DNA of 5,779 nucleotides. It comes from JAAEQD01 sp964521815 (lineage in GTDB: Bacteria; Zixibacteria; MSB-5A5; UBA10806; 4484-95). Under the pieces are notes generated by a model that saw nothing but the letters and a program-made list of their open reading frames with translations, was not told where the DNA came from and did not search any database. This document shows positions 1 through 5,779 of this stretch, one piece after another (the stretch's first letter is position 1; every line of letters starts with the position of its first letter). The stretch spans positions 1-5,779 of the forward strand of contig CAZFSN010000204.1 of assembly GCA_964521815.1 (NCBI GenBank), written 5' to 3'. Both the position numbers and the translations under genes were made by a program.

Positions 1-1968
1 TTCACAATTCGGCCAGCCATCGGGAGCTTCATCCGGCACATCATAAGGAGTCGGCCATAGAGGTTCGAAGTCGGTACAGTATTGCAATACGCCAATACCC
101 CTGAAATAAGTCACTATTTTCGTAACGTCGCTGCCGATTACTCTACAATCGCCGTTAGCATCCGCCGATGCCCAGAAACCATCGAGCAGGCATGGCCGAC
201 TCGTTTCGATACCTCTGAAAAAATTCACCAAATAGGTAACATCGCTGCCGGTCACCGTTGGCGGCCAGTGGCCGACATACATATTAGCATCGCCGGTAAG
301 ATAAGCATATACGTGTTCGCGAATTATGAAAAGCGTGACAGTATGGTTGACAGTATCATATGAATCCGCTACTTCTACATTAAAACCCTGCTCAATCGGG
401 CCATCCGGAGCATTTCCGAAAATAGAATCGTTTTGAACTGTCAGCCAGGCGGGATAATCGATGTAAGCAATTGCGTGTTCCGAATCATCATTATCGATTA
501 TTTCCGGACTATAACTGAAATAAGCGCCTGCTTCAATCGTGAAAGAATCGGGCGAGATAATTTGCGGGGGAAAATTTACGCTGCAGCTGTGCGCTCCGGG
601 TTGGCCTATGAATGGATGAGTTTCCACCCGGCCGGAGTAATCGGCGGCTTTGAGATAATAGGATATTTGCGAGCCCGGATTTTGAGCCGGAATAGCGCCA
701 TAAAATGAATCCGGCTCCGAAGTAGTATTCAAGGCGGCAGATTGCCATGGATTATTATCGATTTTGTAATAGATTTTCAATGAATCAGCTATAAGATTTT
801 CGCCGGAACAAGCTGTAATAAAAGCGCTGACAGGATATTGTCCGGCCAAACCGCTCACCCTGCCCCATAAAGGATCATGATCGACGAACAACATTAGCCG
901 GTCTGGCACTCCCATGGTACGGCAATGGATAGCGTCATCATCCAACCACGAACCGGAAAAGCCCAGAATCTCGTAGCCGGGCATGGCGGTCTGATAAGTT
1001 TGAAGCGCCATGTTATCATAGGCGCCCCCGAATACAGGCACCAGGACTTTATCATTTAATATGACCGAATTCGTGTAAGCCGTACCGGATGGGCAATAGA
1101 CCCGGACAATCGTATAGGGTCTGCCCCAGGCCGATATTTGCTGCGCTAAATAATTGGCCCGGGCGTTAAGCAAACTATAGCTTGGATTGCCTGGCGAAAC
1201 ATCTTTGACCAGAATAGTCGTAGGATTTAGGAATTTCGCCCAGCAATCAATATGATGGATGCCTCCCGATTCGATATAGTCAAGTACCGTGTAATCATTT
1301 CCAAGATAGGCCAGCATAATTGAATCGACTTGCGCCGGAGTCTTGCCGGGATTTTCGTCGTAGACCAGCCGGGTCGACATCGACATACCCAGCCCATCCG
1401 ACATATGATTGCCGCCGGTGGTGATTAAATCCATACCGTAAACATCAAGCCCCCACTGGGCGCCAATTACCTGGGGAATCAGATCATCGTAAGGCCGGGG
1501 CCGGTTGTAGATATGATCGACGATGGCCAGAGTATTATCCTCGAATATGAACCAGGGCCCGTAATCGCGTGTCCAGATACTGTTGGTTGGGGCGAGAATG
1601 AACTGCGTGTTGGCCATATTGACGCCGCCGGCTGAATAACTGTTGCGGGCGCTGTTCTCTTCAGAGGAATTGGCTACGATAGTCGTCACCATTAAATCTT
1701 CCGACATCTCCGCCACCAGCGAGATCGATATTCCCAACGGCCATCTTATGATAACGCCCTCGGACCGCTCCCATTCGGCCGGGTTACGGACTTCGCCCTC
1801 GGGCGCTCTGGTGTTTCGATGGTTGATGCCGATTTCGTCCAGCCTGAGCTTCTCCTCCTCGGTTAAACCAATTGGCAGGAATCCTTCTTGATCGTTATTT
1901 TGGCCCCAAATTGAGGCTGGATTTACCAGAACGTATGCGACGAAAAAAAACAGCCATAATTTTTTCAT
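1..1968 (-). CDS. Secreted peptidyl-arginine deiminase / agmatine deiminase-family protein with dockerin-like tail (3' end cut off)
   Basis: Reading from ATG at 1968-1966, the minus strand stays open for 656 codons to the window edge. Residues 1-22 form a Sec signal peptide (MKKLWLFFF, then a hydrophobic run), so the enzyme is exported. The catalytic domain (about 60-365) carries the signatures of the PAD_porph guanidine-modifying family: WTRDYGPW (D135), YNRPRPYDD (R156, R158), HHIDCW (H239, D241), YTNS (N300) and AIHCRTMG (nucleophile C349). Order and spacing closely follow the Porphyromonas PPAD residues as I remember them (D130, R152/R154, H236/D238, N297, C351). The family hydrolyses a guanidinium to a ureido group, giving citrulline from peptidyl-arginine or N-carbamoylputrescine from agmatine. 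Export and the RPR pair favour a peptide substrate; this is inferred. Beyond the catalytic domain come a FN3-like module (about 373-460), an Ig/cadherin-like module (about 467-551) and two dockerin-like loops (559-625). The last codons (GWPNCE) look close to the natural end. No strong Shine-Dalgarno precedes the start. Confidence 0.9.
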   Translation of the reverse strand, partial: MKKLWLFFFVAYVLVNPASIWGQNNDQEGFLPIGLTEEEKLRLDEIGINHRNTRAPEGEVRNPAEWERSEGVIIRWPLGISISLVAEMSEDLMVTTIVANSSEENSARNSYSAGGVNMANTQFILAPTNSIWTRDYGPWFIFEDNTLAIVDHIYNRPRPYDDLIPQVIGAQWGLDVYGMDLITTGGNHMSDGLGMSMSTRLVYDENPGKTPAQVDSIMLAYLGNDYTVLDYIESGGIHHIDCWAKFLNPTTILVKDVSPGNPSYSLLNARANYLAQQISAWGRPYTIVRVYCPSGTAYTNSVILNDKVLVPVFGGAYDNMALQTYQTAMPGYEILGFSGSWLDDDAIHCRTMGVPDRLMLFVDHDPLWGRVSGLAGQYPVSAFITACSGENLIADSLKIYYKIDNNPWQSAALNTTSEPDSFYGAIPAQNPGSQISYYLKAADYSGRVETHPFIGQPGAHSCSVNFPPQIISPDSFTIEAGAYFSYSPEIIDNDDSEHAIAYIDYPAWLTVQNDSIFGNAPDGPIEQGFNVEVADSYDTVNHTVTLFIIREHVYAYLTGDANMYVGHWPPTVTGSDVTYLVNFFRGIETSRPCLLDGFWASADANGDCRVIGSDVTKIVTYFRGIGVLQYCTDFEPLWPTPYDVPDEAPDGWPNCE
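92..294 (-). other. Dockerin-like duplicated calcium-loop domain of the deiminase
   Basis: This codes for residues 559-626 of the secreted deiminase. Two related segments share the pattern GSDVT-x-hydrophobic-V-x-[FY]-FRG. The second loop, D603-A-N605-G-D607 through S613-D614, fits the canonical 12-residue EF-hand-like dockerin loop with ligands at positions 1, 3, 5 and 12. The first loop, D560-A-N562 through S575-D576, is five residues longer and has Tyr at position 5. In cellulosome bacteria such domains bind cohesins. In this lineage the partner is unknown, so anchoring, sorting or assembly at the cell surface is only a possibility. No cohesin is visible in the window. Confidence 0.75.
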
Positions 1969-2081
1969 AACTCAACTCATTTAAAAATTAATTTTCGATC
2001 TGATTTTTACAGAACGATTACTTTTTGCAAAATTCAAAACCAGTAGCTCATCTTCAAGGCAGACACCATTTTTCACTGATA

Positions 2082-2111
2082 ATAATATAGCATCAATTTT
2101 AAAATTTCCAA
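2082..2111 (-). promoter_or_regulatory. Candidate sigma70-type promoter for the deiminase gene
   Basis: On the minus strand, TTGGAA (2111-2106) could serve as a -35 box. It is followed either by TATATT (2089-2084) after 16 bp or by TATTAT (2087-2082) after 18 bp as the -10 box. Transcription would start near 2075 and leave a leader of roughly 105 nt before the ATG at 1968. The region is so AT-rich that chance matches are likely. The TCCATTT repeats at 2113 and 2124 lie just upstream of the -35 position. Confidence 0.3.
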
Positions 2112-2190
2112 GTCCATTTTAATTCCATTTAAAAAGGTTTAATATGCTTATCTGTCCATTATTGATTGTGACAAATTAGCGATATTTTTC

Positions 2191-2219
2191 TTGAATGTTG
2201 GCTGTTTTTTCTTTATATT
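2191..2219 (+). promoter_or_regulatory. Candidate sigma70-type promoter for the sigma54 activator gene
   Basis: TTGAAT at 2191-2196 (4 of 6 with the -35 consensus) and TATATT at 2214-2219 (5 of 6 with the -10 consensus) are separated by the optimal 17 bp. The start point would be near 2226, giving a leader of about 44 nt to the GTG at 2270. The TTG at 2243 would also lie on this transcript, so the promoter does not settle the start codon. Sigma54 activator genes are commonly made from housekeeping promoters, which fits. The AT-rich background limits confidence. Confidence 0.5.
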
Positions 2220-2258
2220 TTAACTAGCTGTTTGGCAATCAGTTGTTAAATTATACTT

Positions 2259-2263
2259 GGGGG
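2259..2263 (+). promoter_or_regulatory. Ribosome binding site that favours the GTG start at 2270
   Basis: A run of five G residues ends 6 nt before GTG at 2270-2272, a proper Shine-Dalgarno distance. The longer frame would begin with TTG at 2243, which has no purine-rich element at a suitable distance (upstream sequence is tttggcaatcag). The nine extra residues it would add (LNYTWGFYV region) resemble no domain. GTG 2270 is therefore the preferred start. Confidence 0.65.
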
Positions 2264-2269
2264 TTTTAC

Positions 2270-5200
2270 GTGAATAATAATTATGAGTTGAAGAAACAGC
2301 TTATAAAGGAATTGTCCGACCTTGGTCGGGAAGCAGCGGAACTGAAGAATCTCAGTAGTGAATCAACATCTCTGAATTCAGTTTCTGCTAAGCTATTGGA
2401 CCACATCAATAATATCAAGGATATCGCGGATAAGAATCTTAATAACGGCGTATTAAGAGCCGGCGAGGAAAAATACAAGGCTCTGTTCGAATCCGCCAAT
2501 GACGCCATATTTTTAATGCAAGACGACAAGTTCATCGATTGTAACGCAAAAGCGCTTGAGATGTTTCGTTGTACAAGAGATCAGATAATTGGCTTTTCAC
2601 CTTATAATTTCTCCCCGGAATTTCAAGCTAATGGCCATGATTCAAAAAGCCTGGCGCTGGAAAAGATTAATGCGGCTTTAGCAGGGAAAATACAATTTTT
2701 CGAGTGGCGTCACAAACGTCTCGATGGCGCCTTATTCGATGTTGAAGTGAGTTTGACCAAATTTGGATATAATTCCAAAAGCTATATCCTGGCGATCGTC
2801 CGGGATATCACCCGGCGCAAGCAGGGCATACAGGCGCTGCATGAAAGAGAAAACCAAATAAAAGGTATCTTCCGCACCGCGCCGGTCGCTATTGGTATGT
2901 TTATTGATCATAGAATTCATGAAGTCAACGATAAAGCCTGCGAAATGACCGGCTATTCCAGTGATGAATTAATTGGTCAAATCACACGGTTTCTTTATCT
3001 ATCCCAGGCTGATTACGATTATGTTAGTCAGGAAAGTTCTAAACTCATCGAGATGTACGGAATCGCCACGATTGAAACTCGCTGGCGGCGAAAAGACGGC
3101 AAAATAATAAATGTGCTATTAAGTTCGACGCCTTATGACACCGAGGATTCGTCTTCCGGCTTCGTAACCACCGTTTTAGATATTACCGAACGCAAACGGG
3201 CAGAGGCGGCGTTACAGGAAAGCAACGAGCGATTCAGGAAGATATTCATGGAAGGACCTCTCGGCATGGTCACGGTAAACGCGGAGTACCGGTTTAGTGC
3301 GGTTAATGATTCATTTTGCCGGATGACAGGCTACTCGGAACAAGAGCTATTGACGCTTACATTTAAAGATATTACTCATCCTGATAATCTTACCCAAGAC
3401 ACCGAATCGATTAGAAAACTGGAACGCGGAGAAATTCCAATATACCGGACCGAAAAACGCTATGTGCGAAAGGATGGAAAACTCATCTGGGGAGCGCTGA
3501 CAACTTGCATCGTCCGCGATGCGGATGGGCGATTTTTGTATTTCCTCAGTATGATCGATGATATCACAAAGGACAAACAGGCGGAAGAAGCTCTCATAGA
3601 AGAAAAAGACAAAGCCCAGAAATATTTAGATATCGCCGGTGTGATGTTTGTCGCTTTAGATAAGGATGGAATAGTCACTCTTATCAATAAAAAGGGCTGT
3701 CAAATTTTAGGTTATGAAGAAAACGAAATAATCGGCAAAAATTGGTTCGATAATTTCCTTCCGTTATCACTTAGAAAAAGCGTTAAAGCTGTCAATGAAA
3801 AACTAATGGCCGGCGAACTGAACGGATCTGAATATTATGAAAACTCGATATTAAATAAACAGGGCCGGGAGAGGTTGATCGCCTGGCATAATACGAAATT
3901 AACCGATGATAGCGGCGTCATAATCGGTACAGTCAGTTCCGGCGAGGATATTACGGAAAAGAAGCTCGCGGAAAAAGCTCTGGAAACAAGCCTGGATGAA
4001 ATAAACGCTCTAAATAATATTGGCCGCCTGGCTGGTTCAAGTCTTTCATTAGAAAATGTTATTGATAGAACTTTGAAAGAAGTCTTTAAGTTAACGAATT
4101 CGGATTTAGTCATATACTTCTTAAAAGACGGAGAGAATTTAAATTTAAAAAACTTTTATTATGAGGACCAAAAGCACGCGCATCGGCAGACCCCAACTCA
4201 TAAAGTCGGTGAATGCCTTTGCGGATTAGCCGCCAAAGACGTAAAAGCCGTTTATTCAAAAGATATTTACAACGATCCGCGTTGCAGATGGGATGAGTGT
4301 AAAAAGGCTAACCTTCGATCTTTTGCCGCTATCCCTTTACAAGCTGAAGGTAATATAATCGGTATATTAGGAATGGCTTCCGCGAAGATAAACGATTATT
4401 CCACTCGGTCAGTTTTTCTGGAAACGATGGCGAATTACATCGCCGCTGGGATAAATAACGCGATACTGCACGAACAGCAAAAGATATATGCTATCGAACT
4501 TGAAAAAAGAGTAATTGAAAGAGAACGAACTGAAGATGCGCTTAAGCAAGCGTTTGCCGAAATTGAATCGTTAAAAAACCGCCTTCAAGCCGAAAACGTT
4601 TATTTACAGGAAGAAATCAAGCTGGAGCATAATTTTAGTGAAATTATCACGAATAATTCGAATTTTAAAAGAATACTGAGTAAGGTCGAACAAGTAGCCG
4701 CAACCGATGCCACGGTGCTTATATTGGGCGAAACCGGCACGGGCAAGGAACTTATCGCCCGGGCTGTACATAATATCAGTCCGCGAAGGAACAGGCCGCT
4801 GGTAAAATTAAATTGCGCCGCTCTGCCGCCAAGCCTGATCGAAAGCGAACTCTTCGGTCATGAAAAAGGCGCTTTCACGGGCGCGGTAGCGCAGAAAATA
4901 GGTCGTTTTGAACTGGCTGACGGCGGCACGATTTTTTTAGATGAAATCGGCGATCTGCCGCTTGATCTTCAAATCAAACTATTAAGAGTACTACAGGAAG
5001 GAGAATTCGAACGAGTCGGCGGCCGAAAGACAATCAAGGTCGATGTCAGAGTTTTGGCGGCCACTAATCGTAATCTCCGAGATAACGTGAAAGACGGTAC
5101 CTTCAGAGAAGATCTTTACTACCGGTTGAACGTCTTCCCTATTGTGTGTCCACCTCTAAACGAGCGTAAAGATGATATACCCCTTCTTGTGAACAATTTT

Positions 5201-5566
5201 GTCAAAAAATCCTGCAAAAAAATCGGTAAAAATATCACTTTCATACCTAAAAATGTAATGGACGCTTTCCTGAATTATGATTGGCCCGGAAATGTCCGCG
5301 AATTGGAAAATATTATCGAAAGAGCCGTTATCACAAGTTCACCTAATCGTCTCGAATTGACCGGCGAGTTAATAAAACAGGATACTCATATAGATTCGAC
5401 TTCAATCGGGCCATTGGAAGAATATGAACGCGATTATATTATCAAAGTCCTCGAAAAAGTCAATTGGCGGGTCAGCGGCGAAAAAGGGGCAGCCAAGCTA
5501 TTAGGTTTAAACCCGAAAACGCTCGAATCCAAAATGAGAAAGCTTAATATTAAGCGCAATAACTGA
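2270..5566 (+). CDS. Sigma54-dependent transcriptional activator with four PAS domains and a GAF domain (FhlA/NorR-like architecture)
   Basis: A complete protein of about 1098 residues from GTG 2270 to TGA 5564-5566. It has no signal peptide or membrane segment, so it acts in the cytosol. Order: N-terminal helical segment (1-65); four PAS/PAC units (about 66-185, 194-310, 317-435, 445-565), each ending in a DIT[ER/RR/KD/EK] PAC signature; a GAF domain (about 580-733) with C649, C651, C672 and C677; a coiled coil (about 735-785) with LKNRLQAENVYLQEEI; an AAA+ domain from about 789 with Walker A GETGTGKE (820-827), the sigma54-contacting GAFTGA (867-872), Walker B IFLDE (888-892) and arginine-finger segment FREDLYYRL (R946, R952); and a C-terminal Fis-type helix-turn-helix (about 1074-1092, AAKLLGLNPKTL). 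All ATPase and sigma54 motifs are intact, so it should remodel sigma54 polymerase at -24/-12 promoters. There is no receiver or kinase domain, so it senses directly through PAS/GAF; the ligands are unknown. The likely target is the sigma54 promoter at 5702-5716, just downstream. Confidence 0.96.
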   Translation: MNNNYELKKQLIKELSDLGREAAELKNLSSESTSLNSVSAKLLDHINNIKDIADKNLNNGVLRAGEEKYKALFESANDAIFLMQDDKFIDCNAKALEMFRCTRDQIIGFSPYNFSPEFQANGHDSKSLALEKINAALAGKIQFFEWRHKRLDGALFDVEVSLTKFGYNSKSYILAIVRDITRRKQGIQALHERENQIKGIFRTAPVAIGMFIDHRIHEVNDKACEMTGYSSDELIGQITRFLYLSQADYDYVSQESSKLIEMYGIATIETRWRRKDGKIINVLLSSTPYDTEDSSSGFVTTVLDITERKRAEAALQESNERFRKIFMEGPLGMVTVNAEYRFSAVNDSFCRMTGYSEQELLTLTFKDITHPDNLTQDTESIRKLERGEIPIYRTEKRYVRKDGKLIWGALTTCIVRDADGRFLYFLSMIDDITKDKQAEEALIEEKDKAQKYLDIAGVMFVALDKDGIVTLINKKGCQILGYEENEIIGKNWFDNFLPLSLRKSVKAVNEKLMAGELNGSEYYENSILNKQGRERLIAWHNTKLTDDSGVIIGTVSSGEDITEKKLAEKALETSLDEINALNNIGRLAGSSLSLENVIDRTLKEVFKLTNSDLVIYFLKDGENLNLKNFYYEDQKHAHRQTPTHKVGECLCGLAAKDVKAVYSKDIYNDPRCRWDECKKANLRSFAAIPLQAEGNIIGILGMASAKINDYSTRSVFLETMANYIAAGINNAILHEQQKIYAIELEKRVIERERTEDALKQAFAEIESLKNRLQAENVYLQEEIKLEHNFSEIITNNSNFKRILSKVEQVAATDATVLILGETGTGKELIARAVHNISPRRNRPLVKLNCAALPPSLIESELFGHEKGAFTGAVAQKIGRFELADGGTIFLDEIGDLPLDLQIKLLRVLQEGEFERVGGRKTIKVDVRVLAATNRNLRDNVKDGTFREDLYYRLNVFPIVCPPLNERKDDIPLLVNNFVKKSCKKIGKNITFIPKNVMDAFLNYDWPGNVRELENIIERAVITSSPNRLELTGELIKQDTHIDSTSIGPLEEYERDYIIKVLEKVNWRVSGEKGAAKLLGLNPKTLESKMRKLNIKRNN

Positions 5567-5570
5567 ATTA

Positions 5571-5606
5571 TCCTGATATATAAGGAATTCCTGATATATA
5601 GGGATG
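5571..5606 (+). repeat. Tandem 18-bp imperfect-palindrome repeat, candidate activator binding site (UAS)
   Basis: Two adjacent 18-bp units, 5571-5588 and 5589-5606, match at 15 of 18 positions and share TCCTGATATATA exactly. Each unit is itself nearly palindromic: in the first, TCCTGATATATAAGGA pairs at 7 of 8 dyad positions. The junction AGGAATTCCT (5583-5592) is a perfect palindrome. The repeats begin 5 bp after the activator stop codon and lie about 95-130 bp upstream of the -24 element, in the usual range for sigma54 enhancers. Fis-type helix-turn-helix dimers bind such dyads. There is no T-run typical of a terminator. Binding by the adjacent activator is inferred. Confidence 0.6.
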
Positions 5607-5662
5607 ATTTTATTAACTATTTGCTTCATTTAATTCCCTGAAAAGCCAATATTTGCATGATC

Positions 5663-5674
5663 ATCAATAAGTTA
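5663..5674 (+). promoter_or_regulatory. IHF-like site between the repeats and the sigma54 promoter
   Basis: ATCAATAAGTTA matches the ATCAA-N4-TTR core of the IHF consensus. Only the preceding W position (C at 5662) deviates. It lies between the tandem repeats and the -24/-12 promoter, centred near -60 from the expected start point. DNA-bending proteins are often placed there to bring enhancer-bound activator to polymerase. AT-rich DNA gives such matches by chance, and it is unknown whether this organism has IHF. Confidence 0.35.
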
Positions 5675-5701
5675 TGTTTGCTATGATATATTTTGTATGA
5701 T

Positions 5702-5716
5702 TGGCATGACATTTGC
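5702..5716 (+). promoter_or_regulatory. Sigma54 (RpoN) -24/-12 promoter
   Basis: TGGCATG-ACAT-TTGC matches the consensus TGGCACG-N4-TTGC at 10 of 11 defined positions. The spacing between the invariant GG (5703-5704) and GC (5715-5716) is exactly 10 bp. The T before it (5701) also fits the extended YTGGCACG consensus. Transcription should begin about 12 bp past the GC, near 5728, shortly before the ribosome binding site of the gene at 5746. It stands immediately downstream of a complete sigma54 activator gene, which greatly raises the prior for a real promoter. Confidence 0.82.
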
Positions 5717-5734
5717 GAAATTATTAGACAAAAT

Positions 5735-5739
5735 GGGAG
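5735..5739 (+). promoter_or_regulatory. Ribosome binding site of the downstream gene
   Basis: GGGAG sits 6 nt before ATG 5746. An in-frame ATG at 5740 directly abuts this element and is too close to use it. The ATG at 5733 runs into a stop after six codons. The site therefore selects 5746 as the start. Confidence 0.7.
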
Positions 5740-5745
5740 ATGATT

Positions 5746-5779
5746 ATGAATAACAAAAACAAAAATACCGGATTGGCTC
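5746..5779 (+). CDS. N-terminus of an unidentified protein under sigma54 control (cut off)
   Basis: Only 11 codons are present, reading MNNKNKNTGLA. They follow a good ribosome binding site and a near-consensus sigma54 promoter, so this is very likely the start of a real gene. The lysine- and asparagine-rich beginning would be compatible with the n-region of a signal peptide or with a cytosolic start; no family can be named. As the first gene after the activator and its presumed enhancer, it is the best candidate for the target that the PAS/GAF sensor controls. Confidence 0.65.
   Translation, partial: MNNKNKNTGLA

Larger units (their letters stand above)
1969..2269. other. Divergent intergenic region, AT-rich
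   Basis: This stretch separates the leftward deiminase gene from the rightward activator gene, whose starts face away from each other. It holds the two candidate promoters listed separately, three copies of TCCATT (2113, 2124, 2155; the first two are TCCATTT with an 11-bp period) and the activator's ribosome binding site. I see no tRNA, no convincing terminator hairpin and no additional reading frame with coding character. Confidence 0.7.

Noticed and set aside
82..708. Plus-strand open frames at 82-363 and 433-708
   Set aside because: They lie inside the minus-strand deiminase gene, which has clear family motifs and domains throughout. The plus-strand translations show no recognisable domain.
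1643..1891. Plus-strand open frame of 82 codons
   Set aside because: Antisense to the conserved N-terminal part of the deiminase; its Ser-rich translation is a shadow.
2025..2043. Minus-strand CTGG...TTGCA resembling a sigma54 promoter for the deiminase gene
   Set aside because: The GG to GC spacing is 11 bp rather than 10, and the -24 box reads TGGTTTT instead of TGGCACG. Sigma54 promoters tolerate spacing changes poorly.
2233..2247. TTGGCAATCAGTTGTT as a sigma54 promoter for the activator itself
   Set aside because: No GC at the required position after GG-N10 (TT is found), and it would place the start point close to or inside the ribosome binding site. TTGGCTG at 2199-2205 fails in the same way.
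2281..4113. Minus-strand open frames at 2281-2535, 2732-2920, 3460-3687 and 3835-4113
   Set aside because: All are antisense to the PAS region of the activator, with no domain resemblance.
5571..5610. The tandem dyad as a rho-independent terminator of the activator gene
   Set aside because: The stems are short, AT-rich and imperfect, with only a weak T-containing tail (gattttatt). Tandem duplication and position upstream of a sigma54 promoter fit a binding site better.
1..5779. Mobile element, CRISPR array, tRNA or rRNA
   Set aside because: No terminal inverted repeats, transposase motifs, spaced repeat array or cloverleaf-like segment was recognised on either strand.

Overview
The window looks like a piece of a free-living, uncultured-type bacterial genome of moderate GC, with AT-rich intergenic DNA. 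The best taxonomic hint is the C-terminal tail of the first gene: a secreted enzyme ending in two dockerin-like calcium loops of the form GDAN...GSDVTYLVNFFRG and ADANGDC.VIGSDVTKIVTYFRG. From memory, tails of this kind are typical of secreted proteins in candidate phylum Zixibacteria and its FCB-group relatives. This is recognition only, not a database result.

Layout. (1) 1-1968, minus strand: one long open frame, cut by the window edge, encoding a secreted peptidyl-arginine deiminase / agmatine deiminase-family enzyme with a signal peptide, catalytic domain, two beta-sandwich-like modules and the dockerin-like tail. Plus-strand frames inside it are shadows. (2) 1969-2269: an AT-rich divergent intergenic region with a plausible sigma70-type promoter on each strand. 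(3) 2270-5566, plus strand: a complete sigma54-dependent transcriptional activator of about 1098 residues, with four PAS domains, a cysteine-bearing GAF domain, a coiled coil, an AAA+ domain with intact GAFTGA motif and a Fis-type helix-turn-helix. Its start is probably GTG at 2270, not the upstream TTG at 2243. (4) 5567-5745: a compact regulatory region holding an 18-bp tandem, imperfectly palindromic repeat, an IHF-like match and a near-consensus sigma54 (-24/-12) promoter with exact GG-N10-GC spacing. (5) 5746-5779: the first 11 codons of the gene driven by that promoter, cut by the window edge.

Working model. The multi-PAS/GAF protein is a cytosolic one-component sensor. It binds the tandem repeat as an enhancer, and its ATPase opens sigma54 polymerase at the promoter about 100 bp further on, switching on the gene that starts at 5746. 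The elements are all visible in the sequence, but the wiring is inferred. The identity of the controlled gene, which decides what the system does, lies outside the window. Nothing in the sequence ties the divergent deiminase gene to this circuit beyond adjacency.
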